A stretch of 64,000 nucleotides of DNA from Castor canadensis (Eukaryota; Chordata; Mammalia; Rodentia; Castoridae), in the NCBI RefSeq assembly GCF_047511655.1, contig NC_133394.1, positions 112,057,343 through 112,121,342 on the forward strand. The letters are read 5' to 3'. Positions 1 to 12,500 of the stretch are shown here, piece by piece. Below the pieces are notes generated by a model. That model did no database searches. It saw only the letters and a list, made by a program, of their open reading frames with translations, and was not told where the DNA came from. A program made the position numbers and the translations under genes. Numbering within the stretch: position 1 is the stretch's first letter; the number at the start of each line of letters is the position of its first letter.

Positions 1-403
1 GTCTCTCCTAAGGAAGTGGTATTTTAAGATGGAGACTGGGAGTCCACAGTCCCATTTGAAAATCTGAAGAAAGCTGTGCCTTCATTACAGAAAAAATGTA
101 CACATGCCACAAAATTATGTGTAAAATTGGGGTCCAAGGGCTAGGTGTCCCTCAAATCTTTTCCAAAAATAGGCTATGAACTCCCAGTTACAAACTCCTT
201 GGAGGGGTTCTCCACTCCCAGGAGTTTGTTATTTTTACAGAGACAGGACTCAGGGGCTGCAGGGTGCCAGGGGCCGGGAAACAACCGGTCCACTGGTAAT
301 GGTGGTGTCAGAGAGAAGGATGCCGGGAACTGCAGCACCAGCACCTTATAGTGAACAGCAAGGGCCGTGCTGGAGATAGATGCTTCAGGACCTGGTACCC
401 AAA
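1..403. other. Upstream flank of PDCL2, nothing recognised
   Basis: No exon, repeat family or long open frame that I can support is visible here. The sequence becomes more GC-rich from about 240 towards the PDCL2 promoter. In other mammals the next upstream gene is NMU, and no NMU exon is visible. Confidence 0.4.
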
Positions 404-567
404 GTCACGCCCTAGGTCACGCCTCTGCGTTGCCTGGCAACGGAGCTCATAGTTCTCCCTCGCCCCTGCCCTCGGGGCGTTGGAAACCGCTGGTCCTGAA
501 GCGGGCTGTGTCCCAGCCTGGAGGGACTGGGGGTCTCGACCCCTAGCGAGGAGCACAGCGGAACATC
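404..567 (+). promoter_or_regulatory. PDCL2: PDCL2 proximal promoter and 5' UTR
   Basis: A short GC-rich stretch lies directly upstream of the PDCL2 start codon. It carries two direct copies of gtcacgcc (404-411 and 416-423), an X-box palindrome (429-441), and the leader that reads into the ATG at 568. No TATA box stands at a convincing distance, so the start of transcription is probably dispersed. The exact start cannot be set from sequence alone. The module is compact and only mildly CpG-rich, unlike the large island at 33-35 kb, as expected for a tissue-restricted gene. Confidence 0.6.
429..441. promoter_or_regulatory. X-box, RFX-family binding site
   Basis: The sequence gttgcctggcaac is a perfect inverted repeat around the central T and fits the RFX consensus GTNRCC-N(0-3)-RGYAAC. 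It sits about 127 bp upstream of the PDCL2 ATG. RFX factors, RFX2 in particular, are established activators of spermatid genes. That RFX2 acts on this site is inference. Confidence 0.7.
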
Positions 568-573
568 ATGCAG
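568..573 (+). CDS. PDCL2: PDCL2 coding exon 1 (Met-Gln)
   Basis: Only ATG CAG is coding before the donor gtgagc at 574. The next exon opens with GAT CCA AAT, giving the family N-terminus [10 protein letters not shown], and this decides the start. Phase 0. The 5' UTR part extends upstream for an unknown length. Confidence 0.93.
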
Positions 574-3500
574 GTGAGCGGCGCGGACCACGGGCGACAT
601 TGGAGTACCTGGGGTGTACCAAGCTCCGCCCCAGGCTGAGGGGTATAAATGGAAAGGGTAGCCTACAGTATTGGGTTCTAACATTTGTTCTTGCCAAGTG
701 TTGACTTTTGCGTGAGTCTCTGGCTAGTTCAGGAAGAAATCTTGAATTAGTGCTAGGAGGCCATTTTTTCAACATTCAAGACCTCGGTTTTGCTGGCGGA
801 GTGGCTCAAGTGGTAGAGCGCCTAGCTTGCAAGCATGATGCCCTGAATTCAAACCCCAGTTCCTCAAAACCAACAAAACCAAAAACAAACAAGCAAAAAC
901 CTCGGTTTGTTGCAGGAGGAAACATTCACAGTTGTTTAGTATTGCCCGAACACGGAATCTTGGAAATCCCCTGGCCTACTATTTCCCACTTAAGAAGAAA
1001 GAGCAACATTAGGCCCAACGTAATTCAAGTTAATTGTCCTTTTCCACTATCTTAGAAACTCTAGTCATTGCGTAGGTCTTGAGAAAGACCACTGTCCCTG
1101 GAATTTCTCCTACTCGACCCCAAAAACTTATTAGATGTCCATTTATTCTTAGAAGGCTCCTCTGTCTAAAGTCTCTTTATTAACCAGAAGCTTGAGCTTT
1201 TTTTCTTTTTCCTTCCCTCCCCCTTTCTTTCTGCACCTTCCACTTCCTCCCTTCCATTCTTTTCTTTTTTAGCGAGTACAGTTTTCACTTTGTGACTTAC
1301 AGAAACAACTTTGTCACACCTGCTCCCCCAAACTAAAACCATTGGAATTTTTCTTGTTTTTACATACTTAATTTTGGCATCTGTGTATACCGTACAATTT
1401 GTTAGGATACTCTAACTTAAATTACATATGATTTTAATGTCTAGTCCTTTCATGTTAATAATAGATTGCTAGCAAGTGCATATTATACAATTTGGAAACC
1501 ACTGCAGATATTTATCTGCTTTTCAGGAATTCAGCAGAAAAGTAATTGAGAGTGAAGGCAACAGCTCATTAACCTTTCTTTGTTCATTTTCTTATTCTAA
1601 TTTATTCAACAGCCAGTTATACAGGTCTTCTGTTTTAGATATGGGCTTATTCTAAAAGAACTTACTACGAGGGTGAAAGAGATATAACTATGGCAGGGTA
1701 AAATGCCATTATGCTTTGAGGAAGTAGATTGTGGTGCCCATTTCTGTTGGGTAAGATTTCATAGATAATTTCTAAAAGTGAAGGGAATAGCAGAGTATTG
1801 ACTATTGACTGTTTCAGTCTGCCCCATTGCACCCACCTCCTAGATCAGTTAAAGAAGAGCAGAGAAGTTTGTATGAATCATTAAGGTGTCATGAAGATCA
1901 AGAAAGTGTTTTAGCAAAGAAAAAAACTCCAACTAGTTCAAATTGTGCTGAAAAGATCAAATACAAGGACTATCCAGTGAAATTAGCAATATGCAGCTCA
2001 TTGGTAACCTGAGCAGAAAAATTTTGAAGGAGACAGAAGCCAAGATTGGAGTGAGTTGAAGAGTGACTAGGAGGTAGAATCAGTTATGGTTTATATTTTA
2101 ATTCTCACAGTTCTTGTAAGTAGTTCAGCAACAATAGAGAAGGGAATGTACTATGGAATGTGAAATACAGGAAGAAAACCTCATTGCAGGTTTTTCTGAT
2201 AATAGAGGGTGAGGTTATAGGGACCAGGTCTCCTTTGAACAGAAGTAAAAATAAGGGTTAGGATGTAAAGTTTAGGGGATGCTTCTAGAGGATTTAAAAC
2301 CATCAAAGGGATCCCCTGTAAGTACCAAAAATGTGACAGATAGTAAGAAATAATTATATCAAAAGCAAAGGGAAAGTGAAAACCCATAGATTTTTAGGGC
2401 TCATAAGACACCAGAATATGCTACTCCAAAATATGACTGGCAGAGACCGGATAATGTCACCCAAAATTGCCTTTCTGGGATAAGGATTATTTTTGAATTT
2501 GTTTGAAAAACAATAGACACTGGAGAAGCTCTAAAACTTACCCTTTTATAAGGGAAGTTTATATCCATAATGGAAATTTCCTTTTGTAAGGATGTTTACC
2601 TTTGTGTACCTGGAAGCGAAGGAGGACTCCAAAGCACTGGGAATGTTATCAGTGAAGATTGTACCAGTTTAAATCTGCATAACAAATTCTACTCTTATTT
2701 ACCTTGCTTTTTATGTTCACCATCCCATAACTTGCCTCTTCTACATCCTTTCTTTGTTTCAGCTGAAGATGATATTTTAAGCCTGAATTTTCGGCCACCT
2801 CTTTGAGATTTATCTATTTCCCATATATCCATGAGGCATACAAACTAATAAGCTTCTGTTTTTCTCGTGTTATAACAAGAGTTCATCTGGCCAAAAACTC
2901 AGAAATGTGGAGAGAATTTTTTTTTTCCTGCTCTAAAAACTCCAAAGTCTCTTTTACCTTCAAGGCATTAGTAATTTGCATTTTGGTACTGGGTATAATC
3001 ACAGCGTGAGGAGGAGCCAAAAGGCATAGTCCACCAAAGGATGGAGACTGATGTAACCAGAGTTGTAGGCCAGAGGCCCAACTCCCAGGATTCCACCATG
3101 TCATGCCTGCCCACACACTCCAGTATGCCAAATAAAGAGATGAGTAGCAGTGAAGGGAGAAAGGAGATTTACTTGTGGAATAGGCAGGCTGAGGAAGAGG
3201 CAATGGATGCATTTCAGCCCATTTTAAGTGTACTGACATGACTTTTAGGTTTAAATACAGGAAAAATTGGGATGGGGGAGAGAAGTACACATAATAAAGG
3301 AGTCACAGTCACAGTGTGGCCTAGTTGATCAGTATCTCAGTTGTGGTTCTGCAAGAGGTTCTAGAGAAGTTATCATTGTCATTTGCTTTAGGGGAGCAAT
3401 CTGTTTCCCATGAGATGATTACTCCTGCTTCAGGATGCAGCTTCCTCAATGTAGGTAATTTTCCTCATTTGGGGAGTGGTCCATCCTATGAGACTCTGCT

Positions 3501-6500
3501 GTTCCTTTCCTTGGAGGCAGTTTTTAGTCCCTGTCATCAATGTTAAATATTAATCATTCTTGACCTTCCTGGAGCCCAAGGTGATTGTCGGAGAGAGACT
3601 CAGATAAAACAGACATGCAAAACAGAGGTAAGAATGCCAAGCTTTTCTTCAGCTTTTGGTTAATTTGGGAGCTTAATTCCACAAATTAGGAGTCAGCAAT
3701 TTTTTTTTAACAAAAGCAGTTCTAAGTGCCTGTTACACTAATAGGAAAATGATAGGACTTATGCATAGGTAGAATTCAGAGAAGGTTGTCTTGATGCTTA
3801 ATGGGCAGGAATAAAATCTGTTCCCAAGAAATTTTGGCTCAAGACAAATTTTATATGAATTTCCATCCAGAGGCACATTGTCCGGTGGCCTAGCCAATGT
3901 CAAACTGTAAATTTGTTGTAAGTCAATTATATTCCACTGTGGAAGAAGATACCTTTATCTTACTTTGGTTTTGAGGAATTTCATCAATCAAGATGAGCAA
4001 GCAGAAATCAGTCAAAAGTAACCAAGTATGCAATGCAAAGAATGTTCAACATATGTAAATTATGAACTGTGATAGAGCACATCAACTGAAAGAAGGACAA
4101 AACCATTTGATCATTTCAATGGACAGAGAAGTAACCAAGCATGCAAAGAAAAAAGGAAGCAGCATGACCATGAGTCAATTAAAAAGAGACTTACAGACTT
4201 ACCTGAGGTCTAGAATGGTCAGAAGCAGGTAACTAAACAACTGTGTTCGTTTTGTTTTTTCAGAGTCCTGTTTGAAAGTATCTGCAGGTAGTAGAAGACT
4301 ATAAAAAGCAGCCTTAAATTTTTTTACAAAGACATTTCTATACAATAATAGTGAGCAGTCTGGAAGGAAATTAAGAAAACAATTCAATTTACAATAACAT
4401 CAAAAAGAATGAAATACTTTGGAATAACCTAAATGAATGAGGCCAAAGACTTGTATGTATTGCTAAAAGAAATTAAAGAAAGCATAAATAAGTGACAATA
4501 TATCCAATGTTTGTGAACTGGAAGATTTACTAATGTCAAAAAGCCAATGTTACCTGCAGCAATCTATATATTCAGTGCAACTCTTGTCTAATCCCAGCAA
4601 CATTTTTTGTAGGAATAGAAAAATCTAATTTAAAATTTATGTGGAATCTCGAGGGACTCCAAGCGTCAAAATAGTTTTGAGAAAGAGCAAAGTTGGAGGA
4701 CCCTGAAATTGACAGCAGTCATAGTTGGACAACAGTGCATATATATTTACTGCCCCTGAACTGTATATTTTTTAAATAATTAAAATGATAAATTTTATTA
4801 AAAAATTATTTTACCACAATAAAAAAATATTTGAGGGCTGGGGGCATGACTCAAATGATACAGCTCTTGGCTAGCAAGCTGGAAGCCCTAGGTTCAATCC
4901 CCAGAACCACAAAACAACAACAACAAAAATGGATTAAGAGCCAAATGAAACTGAAAATTTAAAACTGCAACAAATGAAATTAATAATATCAGTGGATGGG
5001 CTTTTCCAGGTTAGCAGAAAAGATAGAGGAAAAATACCATAAGAGGTCACGGAATATTTGAAGGGATAATTTTTGTGAATTTTCCAGAAATGTTAAAAGA
5101 TACCATTCTACAGCTTCCAAAAGATCAGTGAACCCATGCAAGACAAATAAAAAGAAATATATACCTTGATACATTATGGCAAACTGCAGAAAACTATGGA
5201 CAAAGAATATCTTAAATGCTGCCACACAATGAAAATAGACTTTTTGAAAGTCTCTTGGACTGATAGCTGATTGCAATCAAGGTATCAGCCAGAGGTGTGG
5301 TCTCTATTGAAGATACAACAGAAGAAGAATCCACTTTCAAGTTCACTTATGTGGTAGTGGTAGCATTTAGTATTTTCTAAGCTATTTGGCTGAGAACTTC
5401 AGTTCCTACCTTATTCTTGACCACATTTTTTGATTCTTTCTTTCTTTTTTTTTTTTTTTAAGAAATAGAGTCTCTCAATGTAACCCAGGCTGACCAGGAA
5501 CTAGTTATGTAGCCCAGGATGGCCTCTACCTTGTGATCTTCCTGCCTCAGTCTCCCAAGTGCTGGGATTATAGGTGTGTACCACCATGCCTAGCTATACT
5601 TTCTTGATATAAGATTCTCTCCACAGGACATCTCACAATATGGCAGCTTGCTTCATCAAAGTCAACAGTCAATCTGCTGGCAAGATGGAAACAATCTTAT
5701 GGAATGTAATCACAGAAATTATATTCCTTCACTTTTGTAATACTTACCAGTTATAAGCAAGACACAGTTTCCATTCATAGTCAAGGAGGGAGATCATTCA
5801 AAGCCATCTTAGACTTTGTCTGCCACAATATTCACTATGTATATAATTAAGTTCTCTCCCTAAACATCAGAGACTATGCACAGCAGGATAGAGAAACAGT
5901 AGCTAACACATAGTAGAAAACTTCTGGAAAAGCTGTAAACAAAAGATCAATGACTAAGTAACAAGGAAAACAAAGCTAATTTTCATAGAAAGGAAATCAT
6001 GGTTAGGTGGAAATTGAACTGTAGAAAGACTGCTAGGCTGTTCTAAGATTTAGTCCATAAGTGAGAGTCCCAAGTACCTATGTACTAGACATAAAGCAAG
6101 GCCATCTGAAGATTTTGAATGTAGAAAAAAAACCAAGCCATATTTGTGCATGATGTGACTTGGCTTTACCCACTATAGATCGGTGAATTTTCCATAACTT
6201 ACAAGTTTACTTCCTTAATATTTGATGTATGTGTTCTAAATTGATTTTTCTTAAATTTCTTAGTGTAGCATTAAAGATAGAAGATGTGCCTGTTTCTCAA
6301 AGTATGTAATCCCATTATTGCTAGGAAGTGAAAAAAAGAACACTTTGCTCTGCTCTTCAAACTTGATTATCTGTAAAGTTAGAAGTGCTGCATATCAGTC
6401 AATTTTACAAACATGCATTCAAATGTAAAACAATGTCAAAAGAGTTTGTTTTTCTGTAGGATCCAAATGAAGATACAGAATGGAATGAAATTTTAAGGGA

Positions 6501-9500
6501 TTTTGGCATTCTTCCTCCAAAAGAAGAACCAAAAGATGAAATTGAAGAAATGGTTTTACATTTGCAGAAAGAAGCAATGGGTATACTTGTGCATTCGTGG
6601 GGCTGGATGAAGGGGATAACACAGTTAAAGTAGTAATGTACTTGTGAACATAGAAGGAAAGCATTAGAAATTGTTTAATATAAATGCCACCTATGCATTC
6701 AGAATAAGGATATTGACATGTTGAAAATCATATGCTGAAATAAGTTAGTATGAAACTTAGTAAGAGTCCTTTTCCCATGGGCTGGTGGCTCAAGTGGTGG
6801 AGCACCTGCCTAGCAAGTGTTAGGCCTTGAGTTCAAATCCCAGCACTGAAAGAAAATATTTCTTCTCCCATCAGTCCCTCTACCTGTGATTGACTTTTTT
6901 TTTTAAGCTGGGGCTTAAACTCAGGGCCTAAACCTTGAGCAACTCCACCAGTCCTTTTTTTGTGATGTTTTTTTTTTTTTTTTTTGAATAGGGTCTGGCA
7001 AGCTATTTGCCCTGGCTGGTTTCAAACCACAATCCTCCTGATCTCTGCCTCCTGAGTAGCTAGGGTTACAGGCATGAGCCATTGGCACTTGGCTAATTGC
7101 CATCTATTTTGATCATTCTATATATAGATATATAGACATATTCTCTATATATATAGTTCGACTTGTCAGGATTTCCAGGTACATAGAAGAAATCAAAATT
7201 AATGGAGTCTGACTCCACTCCTGTGGCCTGTCAGTTGTGTGAACCTTAAAGGAGTAAGAAAACTTTAATGTAGTTTCTGCAACATGTTAACTGTTTTATT
7301 GCCAACTCCTACAGGTTTGTTTAAAGATATTCTTCATCTCCATTTGTCTAAGCTTTTTTCTACACTTTGATTGTAGAGTAAAAATAGTTTTTAAACAATT
7401 TGACTATAATTTATGTTGTTTTAGTTAAACCATATGAAAAGATGACACTTGCACAGTTGAAAGAAGCTGAAGATGAGTTTGATGAAGAAGATATGAGAGC
7501 TATTGAAATATATAGGTACAGTGTTTGGTTACTTATGAATTTTTGAATAAGAAATTGGCTGATAGTCTTATAAAGGACCTTTTCTGTGTAATTTTGATTC
7601 TTTTTTGCTGTTTCACAAATTCTGTCTGTCTTTGCCTTTTCATAATTTGACAATGATATGTCACCATGTAGGTATCTCTGAGTGTATCCTACTTAGAATT
7701 CATTGGACATTTTTAATTTTGATTTATGCTTTTAGTCAAATTTGGGAGGTTTTCAGGTATTTGTTGTTAAGATATTCTTTCTTCTCCTTTCTCTCTCTCT
7801 TCTTCTTTGGGGACTTCTACCATGTGTGTGTTGATCTACTTGATAGTGTCTCATAGGCCCTGTAGCCTCTGTTCACTTTCCTTCATTCCTTTTTTTTCCT
7901 ATTCCTCAGACTTGGTAATTAGAATAGTCCTATCTTTGAATTTTCTGATTCCTTCTTTTCCTTGTTCAAATCTGTGAAGTTCTCCAGTATATTTTTCATT
8001 TTAGTTATTTTACTTTTTTTAGTTCCTCTGGTATATTCTTACTCATACTGCTTCTGACATGAAATGTGCAGGATTTTTTTCCTACACCAACAAATTCTAC
8101 AAATTTCCAATTACCAACTGGATATCCTGCAATTCAATTCAGTTTTCATACTTACAGAGTTAAACAAAAATGCCACATGAAAGATCACTTCATACCCTCT
8201 AGAATGATTATAATACAAAATGCAGACAATAACAAAAGTGTTGGTAAGGAGGTGGAGAAGTTAGAACCCTTGTCATAGCTGGTAAGAATGAAAAATTGTG
8301 CAGCCACAGTAACACTCTGGCAAATCCTCAAATGGTTAAATATAGAATTGTCAGTCATCCAGCAATTCTGCTTCTAGACATAGACCCAATAACAAGAGAA
8401 CTGAAAAACAAAACATGTTTTGTTTTATGAAACAAATAATGTTTTCATAGCAATATTATTTATAATAACCAGAAAGTAGAAACAGCCTAAATACCTATCA
8501 GCTGATGAGTGGATAACCAAAAATGGCATATGTATGCAGTGGAATATTACTTGGCCATAAAACAAAATGAAGTACCAGTGTGTTCTACAACACTGAAAAC
8601 GTCATGCAATCGGAAAGAAACAAGTCACACAAGTCCATACAAACAGAAAGAAGACTATCAGATACCAAAGTCTTGGGATGGGCAAATAGGAAGTAACTAT
8701 AAGTAGATGCAGAGTTTATTTTGGAGTGATGAAAATGTTTTTGAATTAGATCATTGTGGTTTCTGAAATTTTTCACCTATGTCCTATCTCTTGAGCACCT
8801 CTTTTCTAGGCAATGACTATGGCCTGGGCCCTTTTCATTGGGGAACATATCATCTTAAAATCCTTTACTTCCAAACTTATAAATCAGAGAGACAGTTTGG
8901 AAATCACACGGGGCATTTTAGGAATGAGTCATTGAGATGGATATATCACTTTCACTCCTCTTTCACTGACTATAATCTAATCTCATGATTCTGCAAAAGG
9001 AAGCTGTGAAGTGTGGTCTTCCTGTGAGCCTCAGAAGCGGTAGCTGTAATGATACTGCAGGACAAGATAAAGAAATGAAAAGTATAATATTCAAAAAGAG
9101 ACAAAATTCTATTTTGTAGGTAATTAGCTATGAAATAACAAGTGAATCAACCCAGAAGCGCTTATACTAAAAGGATCGAGGAATATCTGTATGTAGCTAT
9201 GAGCATATCTTCAGTATATTTTTTGTGGCAGATATACTAAATTGGCTCCCTTGACATATTTTCTCTTCCCCATATTAAGCTCCTTTCTGCTTAAAATAGC
9301 CACAGGGCTTTCTGTTTATGGAACTGAATCTCAGCTAATGTAATTGTTAGATGAAAAATGCAGGCCATTGAACACTATGTGACTTCCTGATGGCAAAGCT
9401 AGCCACCATATTTACATTTCTCTCCTGCCCAATTCCAAGGAAATGACAAAGTAGAATGAAACAATGAGGAGAGGAAGTGCAGTGGAGGAAGAAGAAAAGT

Positions 9501-12500
9501 AGTTGAGAGTTGTACCATTAAAGTAGGGCATGGCACCATGATTTTCCAGAAGAAGAACACTTTGAAATTTCTAAATGATATTAAGCTAGAGAGATCAAGT
9601 TGAGGGAAGTGAGTGATACTAAATATTATGCTCCCAAATAGGGAGCTCCCAAAAGTAGGGCTCCCAAAAGGTCTTTGGAATAACTCTAGGTGATATCTCA
9701 GCCAGTAGAGGGAAAAGTGAAGGCGTTCAATTTGAAAACTGTGAAACACCTTAGTCCTGCATTATCCTTTGAATTCTCTTTAAGACTTCATTTTTCTGGG
9801 ATTATTTGTTATATAAAGTGAGAAGTGTCACCTGACACCTTTCTTAAAATGTGAAATAAGGCTACAGTGTTTTAAAATGTACTAAGGATTTTGTTTTTAT
9901 TCAAGTATGATCAGGGGATAGTTGCCATTGAAAGGATAGTTTGTTACTTGCAGTTCCCAAGAGTAAGGGGGTATGCCATGCCACATCCACAGGGCCACAC
10001 AGGGAATCACCTGAATTTGTCAGGAGTCAGAAGGAGAAAGGGGACACAAGTCTTAATTGTGGTTTTTGTGGGAAAGGCAAGGTAAGCAGGCATGGGAATG
10101 GCTAGTTTAAATAATATGGATGGGCTCTTGGCTATAAAAAGGCTATTGCTAGTTGTCTAGTACCAGGTCATGGGTGATTGAAACAGGGAATGGTGGAGCA
10201 TGCATGTAGTCCCAGGAGGGCTGAGGCAGGAGAACTGCTTGAGTCCAGGAGTTTGAGACCAGCCTGAGTAACATAGCAAGATCTTGTCTCAAAAAAAAGA
10301 AAACAGAAAGAAGGGAAGGAAGGAAGGAAGGCAGGTAGGAAGAAAGGAAGGAGGGAAAAGGAAAAAGGAAAAAGAGAAAGAAAAAAGAAGGTAATTGAGG
10401 TTATGGCCTCTGGATTGGCTAGTTTGCATCTCTAGTGTGTGCTTTCTGGAAATGTTTGCTCTTTCTTGGAATTAGCTGGCCGTACGATGAGCATTCTACA
10501 GAGGATCAGCAAGACTATAGATGCCAAAGCATCACGAATATAGAAAATACAGTTTAAAGAGAAAGAAAGGACATAACTATCACCAGAAAACTTAGAAGTA
10601 TAGAATCAGTAAATGTTAAGAAACTTGAAAACATGTTAGAAACTATGTGGGTTTACCTCATAAATCCAAGCATTCAACAGCTTATTAATGAAAGCATGTA
10701 AGTTTTGAGATGATAGTTACAAAGTTGTTTTTTGTTTGTTTGTTTTGGGGGTTGTGTTTTTTGTGGTAGTGGGGTTTGAAACATGGGCCTTGTGCTCACT
10801 AGGCAGATGCTCTACCACTGGTCTGTCCCAGCCCAGTTACAAAGTTTTAATGTACTCTATGGATGAAAAAAGAAGAAAAATACATTAAATTATCTTCAGA
10901 TGCCAGACATTTTGCTAGGACATTAGCATGTTTCATTTTATTTAATCCCCAGCAACTCTATTGATTAGGTATTAGTTTTATTCTTATGTACAACTGGGGA
11001 AAGTGAAGTTTAGAATAATTAAATTTTAAAAATTAAAAATAGATATAAATCAGTAAGTGAATGCAAAAGAAAGAAAAGGAGAAAGAAAGATATAAAAAGA
11101 AAAGAAGAAAGTGCATGGTAGAGTCTGAAAGCACTTGAGACCTACCTCTGGGAGATACACTCTGGTTCATGTTTGCTGCCAGGCAGGAGTGAGGGCCCCA
11201 AGTCCAGACCATCTGAAATACATAACTTCCATAACTTCCTCCTACAGGAAGGTGAAGTGTTGGAAGGGGTCTGAAAACACTGAGACCTAACTCTGAAAAA
11301 TGTATCCTGGTGTTTGTTTGCTGCCAAGGGGGGACTGTTGTTTGCTGCCAAGGGGGGACTGAGGAACCGAAGTCCAGGCTCTCTGAATCATATGCTCCAC
11401 AGCCCCCTCCCCAGAGACAGGATCAGAAAGCACTTAAACCAACAGGCAGAGGGCCTAGGTACCTAAGTTCTCCCCTGTCAGTGCAGAACTCAGTTTTCTA
11501 TTTGCTCACCCTACTCTCCAACACATTCAGAGGTTGCCCAGAGCCTGAATACTTGCTGCCACTGGGGGCACAAACTTGATAGGGAAGGTCTGCGGAGCAA
11601 GTAGGAGTCTGCCACACCCATAGGTTATAAACTCCCTGCAACATGAAACAGCTCCCAGTACACAAACGAAGCTTGTATAGTGAAAGCAGCTCAGAAGTGG
11701 ACAACTGATCCTTCTATATGAGTCCTCAGCTACTTTTCCTTAATAAGAGAAGTGCTGAGATCAGACTTGGTGCCCTGAGCATATAGGCATATGCTTGGCT
11801 ACTGAGTTACACCCTCAGTCCAGTGGTGAGAAATAGCACCTTAACCTATGCTTGAGAATATTTCAACTGAAAGATTACAGGCAATTAAAACTTCCAACCG
11901 ATGGCTTGGGCTCAGGTGCAGAAAAATGAGAAATAAGAAATATGAAAAAAACAAGGTAGCATGACAAAACTCAACAACTCCACAGTAACAAACACCAATG
12001 ATAGCAAAGTGGATGAACTCTCAAACAATTAAAAAAAAAAAGATTACAAGAATGATGAGTGAAATTAAAGAGAACACAAATAAAACACCTGAATGAATTC
12101 CAATGAAGACCTGAATGAAATAAGACAATTCAGGACATAAAAGAGAAATTCAATAAAGATATAGAAATTCTGAAAAAAATCAAATTAAAATTCTGGAAAT
12201 GAAAAGTTCAATGTCAAATTAAAAACTCAGTTGAAAGCCTCTCCAGTATAATGGAACAAATTGAAGGCAGAAAATCAAGGCTTGACAACAAAGTAGATAT
12301 AATAGAAAAATCAACTGAAGATAAAAAAAAAAAGAAGTATGTATGGAATATTCAAGAACTGAGACACCATTAAAAGACCAAACCTATGAATCACAGTCAT
12401 TGAAGAAAAGGAATAGGTGCAAGCTAAAGGCACATAAAATATATTCAATAAAACAATAGCAGAAAACTTCTCAAGTCTTTAGGAAGTGATTGTCATCCAG

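Noticed and set aside
791-877. tRNA gene-like sequence (and similar spots throughout)
   Set aside because: The bodies are tRNA-derived but carry A-tails and target duplications and recur many times, so they are SINEs and not tRNA genes.
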